A stretch of DNA of 64,000 bases from Anastatus disparis. Lineage: Eukaryota; Arthropoda; Insecta; Hymenoptera; Eupelmidae. The stretch covers positions 1,896,001-1,960,000 of the forward strand of contig JAFFSR010000316.1 of NCBI GenBank assembly GCA_017163975.1, in the 5' to 3' direction. Positions 12,916 to 23,178 of the stretch are shown here, one piece after another. Positions within the stretch are counted from its first letter, which is position 1, and every line of letters starts with the position of its first letter. Both the position numbers and the translations under genes were made by a program. The notes beneath the pieces were generated by a model. That model saw only the letters and a list, made by a program, of their open reading frames with translations, was not told the origin of the DNA and made no database searches.

Positions 12916-12981
12916 ATCTCGCTCCTAACGTCGCTCGATTGAATTTTCATACATTATATTAATATGTATAAATTAGCCAAT
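12916..12981 (-). repeat. Dispersed 66-bp motif, copy 1
   Basis: In minus-strand sense it reads a conserved block ending in CGAGCGACGTTAGGAGCGAG. The same block occurs on the plus strand at 29260-29330 and 32341-32406, each preceded by an ATTTATACAT(A)AT(A)ATATAA stretch. Confidence 0.7.
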
Positions 12982-13079
12982 TTGTAAGTAAAAAAAGTTG
13001 CCTTAATTTATAAATTTTTATATTGCAGTTCTGTTTAAAATTTAGTTTCTATATATTTGAAAAAAGGATTAATTAAAGT

Positions 13080-13505
13080 CCCAGAGACGTAGGAACAGAG
13101 AAGTAGAGACGAAGACACAGAGACGGAGACGAAGGGACAGAGAGAAGAAGACAGAGAGACGGAAACAGAGAGACATAGAGGGAAAGACGAAAACGGAGAG
13201 ACGGAGACAAAGAGACATAGACAGAGGGATGGAGAGACGAAAACGAAGAGACAGAGACAGAGAAACAAAGACAAAAGAAAGGAGTCCTAGGAACGGAGAC
13301 AGAGAGACATAAACGGAAAGACATAGATAGAGGGAAGGAGACGGAGAGATATAAACGGAGAAACAGAGACATAGGGACGGAGATAGAAAGACGGAGCTAA
13401 AAAAAGACGGAGATAGAGAAATGGAGACATAGAAACTACAAGAAAGAAATAGATACAAAGAGACAGTGATGGAGAGACATAGACAAAAAGATGGAGATAG
13501 AGAGG
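13080..13505. repeat. GAGACA/GAGACGG minisatellite
   Basis: About 425 bp of degenerate 6-12-bp units (gagacagagacg and similar) on the + strand. The long Ser/Leu/Val-rich minus-strand frames across it are products of the repeat, not genes. Confidence 0.9.
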
Positions 13506-13919
13506 CAAGTGTCCAAAAGTCACCCCTTACAACCACTCATACCCCTCATACACTCTTCATATAATCATTATAAACATTAAGAAAAAAATTCAAAAAATTT
13601 TTAAATTTTTTATTTATGAAATACTTACTTAAGACTATCTAATGAAATATATACTTAATACATAGTTACTAATATTATAGATTGTTGATATAATTATTTT
13701 TTAACCATCAACTAATACTTACGTTCCTTAGACAACTTTCCACACCACCCATACTGAGACAAAAAAAAATAAGAAACTTCTACTTCCAACATTTAAGCTT
13801 ACTTTTTTTTGTGTCCAAGCTGTACTTGCCCAAAAGTAAAGCACATTTTACTTTGTGTTCATTATCTTGGTCAGAAAAACTTATCGAAAAATTTCCTACA
13901 TCTAAAAGATTCTTCTTTC

Positions 13920-14330
13920 AGGTTAGCTTAAATTTCTTGTTTTTGTCTTGAGTTGATCTTTTTCGTATGTTTTTCGTATTTTTTATATAAAAATGAAAAT
14001 CAACATATGATTATAAGAAAACATATAATTAGAAATGTTGTTGATAATTGGAATAAATATAAACAACATATGATAGGGAATAAATATTATATGAATATAA
14101 TAAATAGTGATAATTATTTTGAGTACGTGTCAAATAATGGTACTTTTGGAACAAAAATAGAAATTTAAAGTTTTGTAGAATTTTATTATGTATATGTTAA
14201 AGTACATATTAACAACAAAATACAAACATTTGGGAACTTTTCTAATCATTTTTAATTATCATTAATTTTTACTGGATCATATGATGCACGTCATTATGAT
14301 ATTTTAAATTATAAGAATAATAATAATAAT
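13920..14330 (+). pseudogene. OTU-like protease remnant of Helitron B
   Basis: The frame at 13953-14168, continuing after a stop, reads as an OTU cysteine protease relic. It has a helix region (NVVDNWNKYKQHM), then a YFEYVSNNGTFGTKIEI stretch in the place of the OTU W-G-x-x-x-E-L block, a beta segment (YVYVKVHINN) and a terminal ARHYDIL that would hold the catalytic histidine. The expected D-G-N-C-L-F active-site start at about 13950 is eroded, with only LFRMF/VCFSYF-like residues in two frames. OTU domains are known passengers of some Helitrons. The fold assignment is inferred from the motif order. Confidence 0.45.
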
Positions 14331-14515
14331 AATAATAATTATAATCTTAAAAGAAAATTACAACTTGAAGAATTTCATAAAACAAATAAAAAAAAATAAA
14401 AGTAAAAATAAGCTTTATAATAGAATAAATAAAAATGAAAAATTGACAAAAAAAATCAATTAAAAAATTTAATTTAAAGAATAATATAAACAATAAAAAT
14501 AACATAAATAAAAAT

Positions 14516-17500
14516 TTGAAGGATTATTTAGGCAAAATGAGTTACGAATGTAAATATTGTAGTGCTTTATTTCGGAAAGAAGAAATAAAAAAGTTCAATT
14601 GTTGTAAACAAGGAAAAGTTATTTTATCACTATTAACTAAATATAATGAAAAATTGAAATATTTATTATTACATGATAGTGTTTTTAGAAATTTAATTAG
14701 ATATTATAATAATTTATTTATTTTTGCAACTTGTAATGCCATTGTCATTCAAAACCATGGAAAAGCTATATATAATTTAAAAATTCAAGGACAAATTTGT
14801 CATACAGCACCTAATACATTAATTTCTACTAACGACATTAAACCTACATGTGGAAAGTTATATATTTACGATAATACAGTAGCAATTGAAAAATGATTAA
14901 AAACTAATGATAAATTAACAAAAGAACATATGTTAATTTTAACAGAGAAAATGAATGATAATCCCATGGCTAAGAATTACAAAAGCTTACATCAATTATC
15001 AAATATACAAAATATTCCAAATTATAAATTGTATTTCATGCGAAAAAATGATAAACAACAACATCGTTATAATAAGCCACTAACTTCGGAATGTAGTGCT
15101 ATCATAGAATCTAATTCAGGAATTCCAGATAATTATGATCTTTGTGTATATCCGAAATTATCTTCTGAAGATGGAATTACTCATACTTATTTAAATAAAT
15201 TATCTCATCACGTGGATCCAATGGTTTTTTCTTTAATGTTTCCAGCAGGAGATTTAGGTTGGAGTATAGGATATAAAAAAAAATGAAAATACTGAAAATA
15301 ATGATTGTCTTACAATACCACAATATTATTTATATAGAATCCATCGGAGACCAAATTAAAAAAATTTCAACCCTATTTTATATTGTGGAAGATTAACACA
15401 ACAATAAATAATACATGCATATGTGATGGTTGAAAGTAATAGAATGAATTTTTTAGAAATAATCAAAAACAATTACGCATAGAATGTTATCAAGGTTTAT
15501 TAGATCATGTAATAAATAGTGCTTTAAATGTTTCAACAAATTTTGAAAACAAAGAGAGAATTGGAAATCTTTTTATTTTACCCTCATCATATATTGGTAG
15601 TCCAAGATATATGCCGCAATATTATCAAGATGCCATAGCAATAATGAGAACAGTAGGAAAACCAGACTTATTCATAACAATGACATGTAATCCTAAATGG
15701 AAAGAATTGAAAGAAATTTTAAAAAATTTTCCAAAAGGGATAACTCCCAATGACATATCAAATATCACAGTGAGATTATTTTATATAAAATTAAAAATGT
15801 TATTGAATGATATTATGGAAAACGAAATTTTTGGTTATAGCTTATGTATTTTCGATTGAATTTCAAAAAAGAGGGTTACCTCACGCGCATATTATTATAA
15901 CATTACATCATAATCATAAAATATCAACTCCAGAAAATATTGATAAATATATTTCAGCAGAAATACCTTCATCAGAAAATAAATACATACAAAAATTAGT
16001 AATTAAACACATGTTACATGGACCACATACAGATCAACCACCTTGTTACGATAAAAATAAAACTATATGTAAAAAAAAATTCCCAAAATCATTTAATGAA
16101 ATTACAATAGTTAAAGAAAACAAATATCCACAATACAAAGGAAGAAATAATATTTTAGATAATCATACGTATAATTTAAAAAATAATAAAAAAATTATAA
16201 AAGTTGATAATTCAATGGTAGTTCCTTACAACAGTTTTTTGTCAGCAAAATATAATGCTCATATCAATACTGAACTTTGTATGTCAATACAAAGTATAAA
16301 ATATATTTATGATTGTATTTATAAAGGTGTAGATGAAGCTTACTGTAAAAAAAACAAGATAAAATTGAAGAAAATAATAAAGATGATGTTTATGATGAAA
16401 TAACTCAATACATAGCGTCACGGTATTCTACCGTGTTCGAATCTCGCGCACTGTTGTAATTAAATCAGCTCGGCGTGCTGTCACGAGTGCCGTCATATGC
16501 TGGTATTGTGAGGCGTCAATCGACGCGCACGAGAGTAAGGAGAAGCCGCGGCGGGGCAGACTTGTTTTAACGGCCTACAAGCGCGCATCTTAGTTATATC
16601 TCTCGACTATACTCGAATATTAATTTAACTAATTAGCTGGTGTTGTGCCGTGCTTAGTTTTGGTGTAGAAAAGAAAAAAGGAGATCGCTGCTCTAAAGGG
16701 ACACAAGCGTCATCCTCATCCTGTGTTTGATTCATATTGGTCGTCTTCGACGAGTCGCAGCTACCAGAAGATTGATTTTCTCTTGGACTGGAGTACGAGT
16801 CTCCGCGATCAGGCGTGGCATATATTCTTCGTTGGCCAACGTCAGTTGTCTTTTGCTACTCGGGATAAGAGGCCTCTTCGCGATATTGTAAGTGGTTTGT
16901 TTGATTTTGTTAACCGGAAGTTTCTTGCCTCGAAGAAACTTCTGGTGTTGAAAGAACAAGCGTCCGTTCGAGCGTACGATATATTTTAGTTCGCGTCGCG
17001 TCCTCCCCTATTGCTAGCTCTTTCTAGAGAGAATTTGTTGTTATAATTAAAATATTATTATATCCGTAGTTATTCTTATTTTATCATTCATAGTTTAATT
17101 CTTGATTTTGTATTTTTTATTACTTTTAATAAATTCACGTTAAATATAAAATCTTCATTTTATCTCTGCTGTATGTGCATATCATATAATAAGCCTGTAC
17201 CTGTTGCTTACCCCGACGCCTCCGCGGTCCTTATTTATTTTATTATAGTAAAATATATATATTTCCTATATAAATATTGAATAGGTTTAACTAGGAGAGT
17301 TAAACCTCATATAAATAAGGAGAACTGTGCTAGCGGCATCGCGTCTCTCGATCAGGTAAGAGAGAGAGAGAGAGATGCGCATCGACGAGCTGATGGAAAA
17401 ATACTTCGTCGCACATCAATCTAACATACTAACTAGCTTTGCCGGAGTCTGTTGCTAGATTATCATAGTTAATATAAATTCTAGCAGCTCCGTATTCTAA

Positions 17501-17905
17501 CAAAAATACATAGACTTAGCTAAAAGTTAAATTGAATTAAAAATCTAATTTCTTTTGTAACGTTTCGTAAATAACCGTTACAATAGATGGAAGATATTTA
17601 AGTCCAATGGAGGCCGCATGCAGATTACAAGAATTTACACTATGCGGTAGGAGTCATACAGTAATAAGATAAAATATCCATACAGAAAATCAACAAAAAA
17701 TAATTTTTGATGAAAATGATATACATTCAGCATTAAACAAATACGAAACAACATTGACCGCATGGTTTGAATAAAAAAGATGATTTTGCTAAAAAATTAA
17801 ATATGTTAATATAACACAGTATTATATTTTTTATTCTAAGACTAAATCTTGGATTAAAAGATCGAAATTTAGAAAAAATATAGCCATTATTAGATTAAAT
17901 GTAGT
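14516..17905 (+). pseudogene. Helitron B zinc-finger and Rep, broken
   Basis: It begins with a zinc-binding domain (CKYCSALFRKEE...CCKQG, about 14550-14610). An in-frame TGA follows at 14894-14896, then the conserved Helitron N region (DNYDLCVYPKLSSED, HHVDPMVFSLMFPAGDLGW). Frameshifts fall near 15286 and 15835. The HUH motif GLPHAHIIITL is at about 15874. The solo LTR splits the Rep C-terminal part at ATAG (16412-16415 and 17583-17586). Homology ends at about 17905, before any helicase motif. Confidence 0.8.
16416..17582. mobile_element. Solo LTR, 1.17 kb, in Helitron B
   Basis: Termini are CGTCACGG and CCGTTACA, the eroded form of TGTCACGG...CCGTTACA, flanked by a 4-bp duplication ATAG. 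Helitron A carries the uninterrupted target (CAATACATAGATGG). A second copy in the opposite orientation (21473-28274) is homologous along its length. A polyadenylation-type AATAAA lies at about 17128 and a (GA)n tract at about 17360. TG...CA ends with a 4-bp duplication fit an LTR of a Ty3/gypsy-like element. A DNA transposon cannot be formally excluded, because no internal region is present. Confidence 0.65.
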
Positions 17906-18240
17906 GCTACAGGCGAAGGGAACCATGGTTTTATTTTAAATAATCGTATTAAAATAATGGAATAATTTTAATCAATTTGAACATATCTTAAAATAACTTA
18001 AAATTATTATTATTTATTTTATATAATTATTTAAAATAAAACAAAAAAAAACAATGCGCCGTAATACTATACATTCTTTATTATTGAATTTATATTATAA
18101 ATTATTAATTGTAAGGTATTATTGACAGTACCTCTTCGGGTGGTGTGGAAATCTGTCTCAACAAATATATAATTAATATCAATTTTATTAATGATTTTTG
18201 TCAGTACAAATTTCATTACTGACTGATATTTTCATTAGTG

Positions 18241-18293
18241 TAAATATGCACGGGGGTTGGCGAGCAGCGCGAGCAGAGGGGTACCCCCCCTAG
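18241..18293 (+). repeat. Helitron B 3' terminal hairpin and CTAG
   Basis: The G-rich arm CGGGGGTTGG, a GCAGCGCGAGCAG loop, and the C-rich arm GGTACCCCCC are followed by CTAG. The host base after it is T, as expected for insertion between A and T. Confidence 0.85.
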
Positions 18294-18399
18294 TATACAT
18301 ATACATATATGTGTATGTGTGTGAGTGTGTGTGTGTGTGTATGTATGTATGTGAATGTGCGTATGTGTATGTGTGCATAGGTGCAGGTGCAAGTGTGTG

Positions 18400-18455
<56 letters not shown>
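18294..18455. repeat. (TG)n and (TA)n microsatellite
   Basis: Alternating TATG/TGTG followed by a long pure TA run at about 18407-18450. Nothing else is visible from here to 19015 apart from AT-rich DNA and a few 'ttatttacagt' units near 18540. Confidence 0.9.
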
Positions 18456-18458
<3 letters not shown>

Positions 18459-19016
18459 TTAATCATTAAAAAATGTTTGTTGTAAAAAGAACTAAATTAA
18501 AAATTATTTTGAGTTATTTCTAATAGTTGTATTCTTCAATTTATTTACAGTTATTTACGGATATTTGCAGTATCTACATTTAAAAAATATATAAATGATA
18601 ATCAACAATCGTTATTTATCTCTAGCCTAACGCTTTTTCATTGTTATTTACAGTTTCCAATATTTTCTTTTAATCATTTGTTTTTTCACAGTATTGTTCT
18701 ACTTTTAAAAAATAATTTTCATACAAGGTGACAAAATATTTTACCATAAGATAATATGTATATATATATGTTACATATAACAAGGTAATTTCAACATCAA
18801 AACTAATTCTCTCATGTGAAGAATAAAAAATTAAATTAATAGAATTTTGAAATTTTGATATGGGAATACTTTTTATAAATAACTTTTTAATAACTTTGAA
18901 TAATGGTAAATTTTTTAAATAACTTGTGGAATTAAATGCTAATTAAATTGAGTTTTAACATGAAGATAATTATTCAAGTTGGAAATGTATTTAATAGAAT
19001 AATATAATTATTTATA

Positions 19017-20091
19017 CACTGCCGTCCGGATGCTTTTGTCCACCCTAGAGTAAAATTAATTGAAATAAAAAGTTTTATATCTCTGGAACTAATGACCACA
19101 TCATCAGATCCAAACGGATCCAAACGGCGTTTGAAAGATTGGTAAAAAATCTTCGAAATTAAGTAAGTCCGGTATAAAAAGTCATTTTCTAATTGCTTAT
19201 AGCAATGTAAAAAAAATTTTTTTTACTAATTTTTTTTGCCCACATAAAAATGAATGCTATTTTCATGGAAATTATGATATCGAAAAAAAACCAAATGGGT
19301 TCTATAACTTTAATAGTCCTCTTTAAAATGAGCTAAGTAAAATGTCTCTATGACTTCTGAAACCACAGTTATGGTGATTTTTCGAAAAAAAGACCTATCT
19401 TTTAAACCATGATTATCTCATAAACTGAGAAAGATAGAAAATTTTGTATCAAAGAAAAAATGTTTCATTTTTAGTCTAGAATACATATATTTAGTGACCA
19501 ATAAGTTTTAGGAAAAAAATTTTTTTTTACTCGTTTAATTAAAAATTTTTACTAATTTTTCATGAAGTTTCCCAAAAAAAATAAGTAGAAAAAAAAATTT
19601 TTTCCTAAAACTTATTGGTCACTAAATATATGTATTCTAGACTAAAAATGAAACATTTTTTCTTTTATACAAAATTTTCTATCTTTCTCAGTTTATTAGA
19701 TAATCATGGTTGGAAAAATAGGTCTTTTTTTCGAAAAATCACCATAACTGTGGTTTAAAAAGTCATGAAAACATTTTATTTAGCTCATTTTAAAGAGAAC
19801 TATTAGAGTTTTAAAACCCATTTGGTTTTTTTTCGATATCATAATTTCCATGAAAATAGCATTCATTTTTATGTGGGCAAAAAAAATTAGTAAAAAAAAT
19901 GTTTTTTTACATTGCTATGAGCAATTAGAAAATGACTTTTTATACCGGACTTACTTTATTTCAAAGATTTTTGATTAATATTTCAAACGCCGTTTGGATT
20001 TTGAAGATGCGATCATTAGTTCCAGAGATATAAAACTCTTTATTTTAATTAATTTTACTCTAGGGTGGGCAAAAGCAACCGAACGGCAGTG
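19017..20091. mobile_element. Fully palindromic TA-flanked element 1
   Basis: 1075 bp with TA on both sides (19015-19016, 20092-20093). Termini CACTGCCGTCCGGATGC and its complement-like end at 20091 open two arms of about 500 bp that pair almost perfectly to a centre near 19550, with virtually no unique middle. The TA target and CACTG terminus fit a Tc1/mariner-mobilised MITE. It shares the terminal pattern CACTxCC...TTTGxCCACCC with the element at 32952-34021. Confidence 0.8.
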
Positions 20092-20218
20092 TAAGTTATC
20101 ACTTAATAATAATTTTTAAACTTTTTATTCATAGTTTAAAATAATATTAAATATATGATTATCGTTTTAATAGTTTTTATAATTTATTATGTAAATTTTA
20201 TAAGTATATATTATTTAA

Positions 20219-20812
20219 GGAGATGTAAAATAGACAGCACACTTGCGTCGATAAATATTGACTATATTTCCATTGTATTTCAAAATTTTGAATAAAAAGA
20301 TGCATTAACATAATATGTAGGGTCAATCAGCCGGTAAATGGACACCTCCAATAAATGAACAAAATTAAAGATAAGTCTTGAACATTCGGTTTTCTTATAT
20401 GTAACTAATCTTCTGCATGTAGAGTAATTACATTACAAAATTATAGTGCAATAAAAATTTTTAATTATTAAAATACTAATAATTTGAAAAGACTTCGAAA
20501 AGTGTCCATTTGCATCGATTAAGCGTCCATTTACCGGCTGATTAACCCTATCACAAAGATTATTCAGTTAAATTTTTAAATAAATTTATTCATTTGTTAT
20601 TGAGGAGTTTGGGTTCCAATATTATTTACTAATATTTTTCTATTTGGAATCAGAAATCTAAAAATCTTGAAAACTAATGATTAGAATAATTTGAAAATTT
20701 AAATAAATAATCATCATGGTACATAATACAAGTTAATACATTCCTTTTATGGAAATTTAGCAATAGAATGAAAAGACAGTTGAATATAACAGTTAACTTT
20801 TATATCTTCTTA
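20219..20812. mobile_element. TTAA MITE, sibling of 45598-46096, older copy
   Basis: The left end GGAGATGTAAAATAGAC follows TTAA at 20215-20218 and matches the MITE at 45598. Homology continues through AAAGATTATTCA...AAATTTATTCATT and the right-arm block GAAAACTAATGA...TTTGAAAATTTAA. The right end near 20812 is eroded (TTATATCTTC). It carries a nested insertion at 20320-20548. Confidence 0.65.
20320..20548. mobile_element. Nested 229-bp TA-flanked MITE
   Basis: Inverted termini GGGTCAATCAGCCGGTAAAT / ATTTACCGGCTGATTAACCC are flanked by TA (20318-20319, 20549-20550). The sibling element at 45598 has the uninterrupted counterpart (AATATGTACCATAAAG), so both the insertion and its target duplication are directly supported. 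Confidence 0.85.
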
Positions 20813-21472
20813 TAGTAAAATATAATCAAACTTTGACAACAAATTCAACGTAATGAAATAATTGTACTTTCAATAATCATATTTATTACAAATTTTAGAG
20901 TGATATTACAGAATATTATTTTTTCCGCATTTATAATAAGTGTTTCGCAAATAATAAGTGAATTTTCTTTTGAAATGTTAACTTTTTTAGGAAAAATTTT
21001 ACTTCTATCTAGACAGTTCACAAATATAAATTCATAATTATAGACATAATCAGAAAAATTTATTCATATTTCATATATTTTCCTATCTTTATATTTGACT
21101 ATCAAAAAAAATTTAATATCGAATGAATAATTTTTTAAAATTGTATTTCATAAAATTTAAGTTCAAACGATATTAAAAAAAATATTTTTATATTATGTAT
21201 TGATAATTTTTCAAATGAGGTAATTTGATTTATTTTAAAAATTAATATGTTTCTCTTATTAAAAATATTATTGCTTTAATGAAATGAATTTTAATATATT
21301 TAAATGTTAACAATTTTTATATAAATGACAATTCATTTAAATACAAACACGTGTACAAATGAAAATGTAATTAAGGTAAATATAATTTTAATATATTAAA
21401 ATGTAATTTTAATATATTTAATTGTTAACAATTTTTATATAAATGACAATTTATTTAAATACTAACACGTGT
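20813..21472. repeat. AT-rich DNA ending in a ~120-bp tandem duplication
   Basis: 20813-21290 shows no gene. From about 21290 a unit containing TGTTAACAATTTTTATATAA...ATGACAATT...CACGTGT is repeated about 120 bp apart. The second copy is interrupted at GTGT by the LTR at 21473 and resumes at 28275. Confidence 0.7.
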
Positions 21473-21692
21473 TGTAACGGTTATTTTGCCCGTTACAAAA
21501 AAGAAATAGCTATTAATTTAATATCAAATTTTGCTAAGTCTAGAAATGTTATTATAGATAGAGCTGCCAACAACTCGTAAAAAAATAGTTATATATATAT
21601 TACGCGGCAAACTCTATGGTGCTAGTTAGTCAAACGTGTATTGACTAGCGACAAGACTTCATACTATATACTCGTCGCTGAGCGTCTCTCTC

Positions 21693-21734
<42 letters not shown>

Positions 21735-21740
<6 letters not shown>

Positions 21741-21804
21741 ATTGTACAATATAATGTACATACAATAAACATATATCTAATCTAATCTAATCTCTCTCTC
21801 TCTC
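21735..21804 (+). mobile_element. Extremely 5'-truncated LINE 3' tail
   Basis: TTGTACAATATAATGTACAT followed by AATAAA, (ATCTA)n and (TC)n mirrors the tail of the full-length LINE at 26220-26289 (TTGTACAACATAATGTACAG, TTAATAAATTT, (ATCT)n, (TC)n). It is a dead-on-arrival copy of the same or a closely related LINE. Confidence 0.6.
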
Positions 21805-21940
21805 TTACAGCAACTGAACTTAGAAGCAACTCAGAGTGCATTTATTAAGCTGCTTATCTACTTTTAAATATACTGGCACCAAATTTAAAATTAAAATTTA
21901 AGATTCGTTTGATTAAGCTATTTCTATCTTGGAGGTCACT

Positions 21941-23176
21941 ATGTCTAATCAGTGTGGTCTCTGTTTTAAAAACTTTAGTGCTGCATCTAAGCCTCAGCTT
22001 TGTGGTCGCTGTGGCAAGACCTATCACAGCTCTTGTACCAAATTGCTCTTAGTCAGAGATAATAATGACCAACAAGTAAAGGTATGTAACTTTTGCATAG
22101 CAGCTGCAAATCCTGATTGCAGTCGATCACGTTCTAGTTCTGTGGGTTCTATGAGTGATGTCTCAGCTTCTCTGTCTCTGCCGCGTACTCCAACTCCGAC
22201 ACTACCAGCGCTACAAACAAATGAACTTTTGTCTTCTATATTGAAGAAGATGGAGAAATTAGATAAGCTGGATGATATGGATACCAAGATTAACAATATC
22301 GGCACTCAACTATTGACACTGGATGGGAGATTTACAAGTTTGGAGACGCGAGTGGATGGTATTGCTGTGGCATGTGAGGAACGTTGTGGAGCAGCTGAGG
22401 CAAGGCTTGACAAGGTTTGTCAGGATTATCGGGAGCTTAAGGCGAAGCTGGAGGAATCTCTCTCTGTTGTGCCTGATCGGGCATTATCTGACCCTATGGC
22501 TGCTAAACTACAGGAATTGGACAAGCTCAATAAATCTTTACGGCAACAGTGTGATGTTTTGGCGGCTGGCCAGCGGCGTCTTGAGCGTGCATCAGACTTG
22601 GTGTTTGGAGGCCTGGTTCCTAATGAATTTAACGATCTGAAGAACGGTGTCTTTGCTGTATTGGCGTCTCTTAATTCTGGTTTTGCTCTCAGTGACATTG
22701 TTTCGGTTCGACCTTTGTCGCGACCTGCTACAGCTCGTAGTACTGATGATAGTACTGCTCCTTCTGCAACAACATCTCAAGGTGGTCCTCCGCTGCTTAC
22801 GACGCCATTGCTCGTCACTATGAAGAGTGCCTCGTTGGCGCGATCTGTCATCGGAGCAAAGATCAGGATGGGTAGCCTTCATACCTCAAAGATCAGGAGT
22901 GACCTTTTGCAGGGAACTTTATCAGTGGAAACACTTACTCCTTCCTTGATCAACATCAATGAATATCTGCCACACTCATTGCACCAACTGAAGTTGAGAG
23001 TGCTCAGGAAGGCCAAAGATAAGAGGTACAACTTCCTTACATTTGTGCGTGATGGTAAGATCTTCGTCAGAAGGAAGAAGGAGGATGCAGCCATTCGTGT
23101 TGCATCGGATGACGACTTGGATGCTTTTTTAGCAAAGCTCTCATTGATATCAGCCAACGACGATGTAACCACTTAA
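21941..23176 (+). CDS. LINE ORF1 protein, PHD-type zinc finger
   Basis: An RNA-binding ORF1 protein of about 411 aa. I place the start at ATG 21941 (MSNQCGLC), because the frame upstream has only a TTG. Residues about 5-52 form a C4HC3-like finger (CGLC...CGRCGKTYHSSC...CNFC). A serine-rich linker follows, then a predicted coiled coil (about 95-190, LDKLDDMDTKINNIGTQL and following). The C-terminal segment (LVFGGLVPNEFNDLKNGVFA...PLLVTMKSASLARSVIGAKI) resembles the RRM/CTD-like part of CR1 ORF1 proteins. It is intact. ORF2 follows immediately in another frame. Confidence 0.8.
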   Translation: MSNQCGLCFKNFSAASKPQLCGRCGKTYHSSCTKLLLVRDNNDQQVKVCNFCIAAANPDCSRSRSSSVGSMSDVSASLSLPRTPTPTLPALQTNELLSSILKKMEKLDKLDDMDTKINNIGTQLLTLDGRFTSLETRVDGIAVACEERCGAAEARLDKVCQDYRELKAKLEESLSVVPDRALSDPMAAKLQELDKLNKSLRQQCDVLAAGQRRLERASDLVFGGLVPNEFNDLKNGVFAVLASLNSGFALSDIVSVRPLSRPATARSTDDSTAPSATTSQGGPPLLTTPLLVTMKSASLARSVIGAKIRMGSLHTSKIRSDLLQGTLSVETLTPSLININEYLPHSLHQLKLRVLRKAKDKRYNFLTFVRDGKIFVRRKKEDAAIRVASDDDLDAFLAKLSLISANDDVTT

Positions 23177-23178
23177 CA

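Larger units (their letters stand above)
13512..18293 (+). mobile_element. Helitron B, helicase deleted
   Basis: The 5' end TCCAAAAGTCACCCC at 13512 is placed by homology with Helitron A. The flanking base is G rather than the usual A, so the boundary is approximate. The 3' end is a strong hairpin (CGGGGGTTGG against a CCCCCC run) followed by CTAG at 18290-18293 and then T, a standard Helitron terminus. Compared with A it lacks everything from about 4850 to 9675, with GTAG at the junction near 17905, so all helicase motifs are gone. A solo LTR (16416-17582) interrupts the Rep. Confidence 0.8.

Noticed and set aside
13035..13536. Four overlapping minus-strand frames rich in Ser, Leu, Val and Phe
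   Set aside because: They are translations of the GAGACA-type minisatellite; open frames follow from the repeat composition, with no domain or start context.
16416..16480. Partial tRNA gene
   Set aside because: Only a T-arm-like segment is seen; no acceptor pairing, D-arm or anticodon arm. It also occurs inside both LTR copies.
22323..22640. Additional frames inside LINE ORF1
   Set aside because: Shadows of ORF1, which has the zinc finger and coiled coil; the alternates have no motif.
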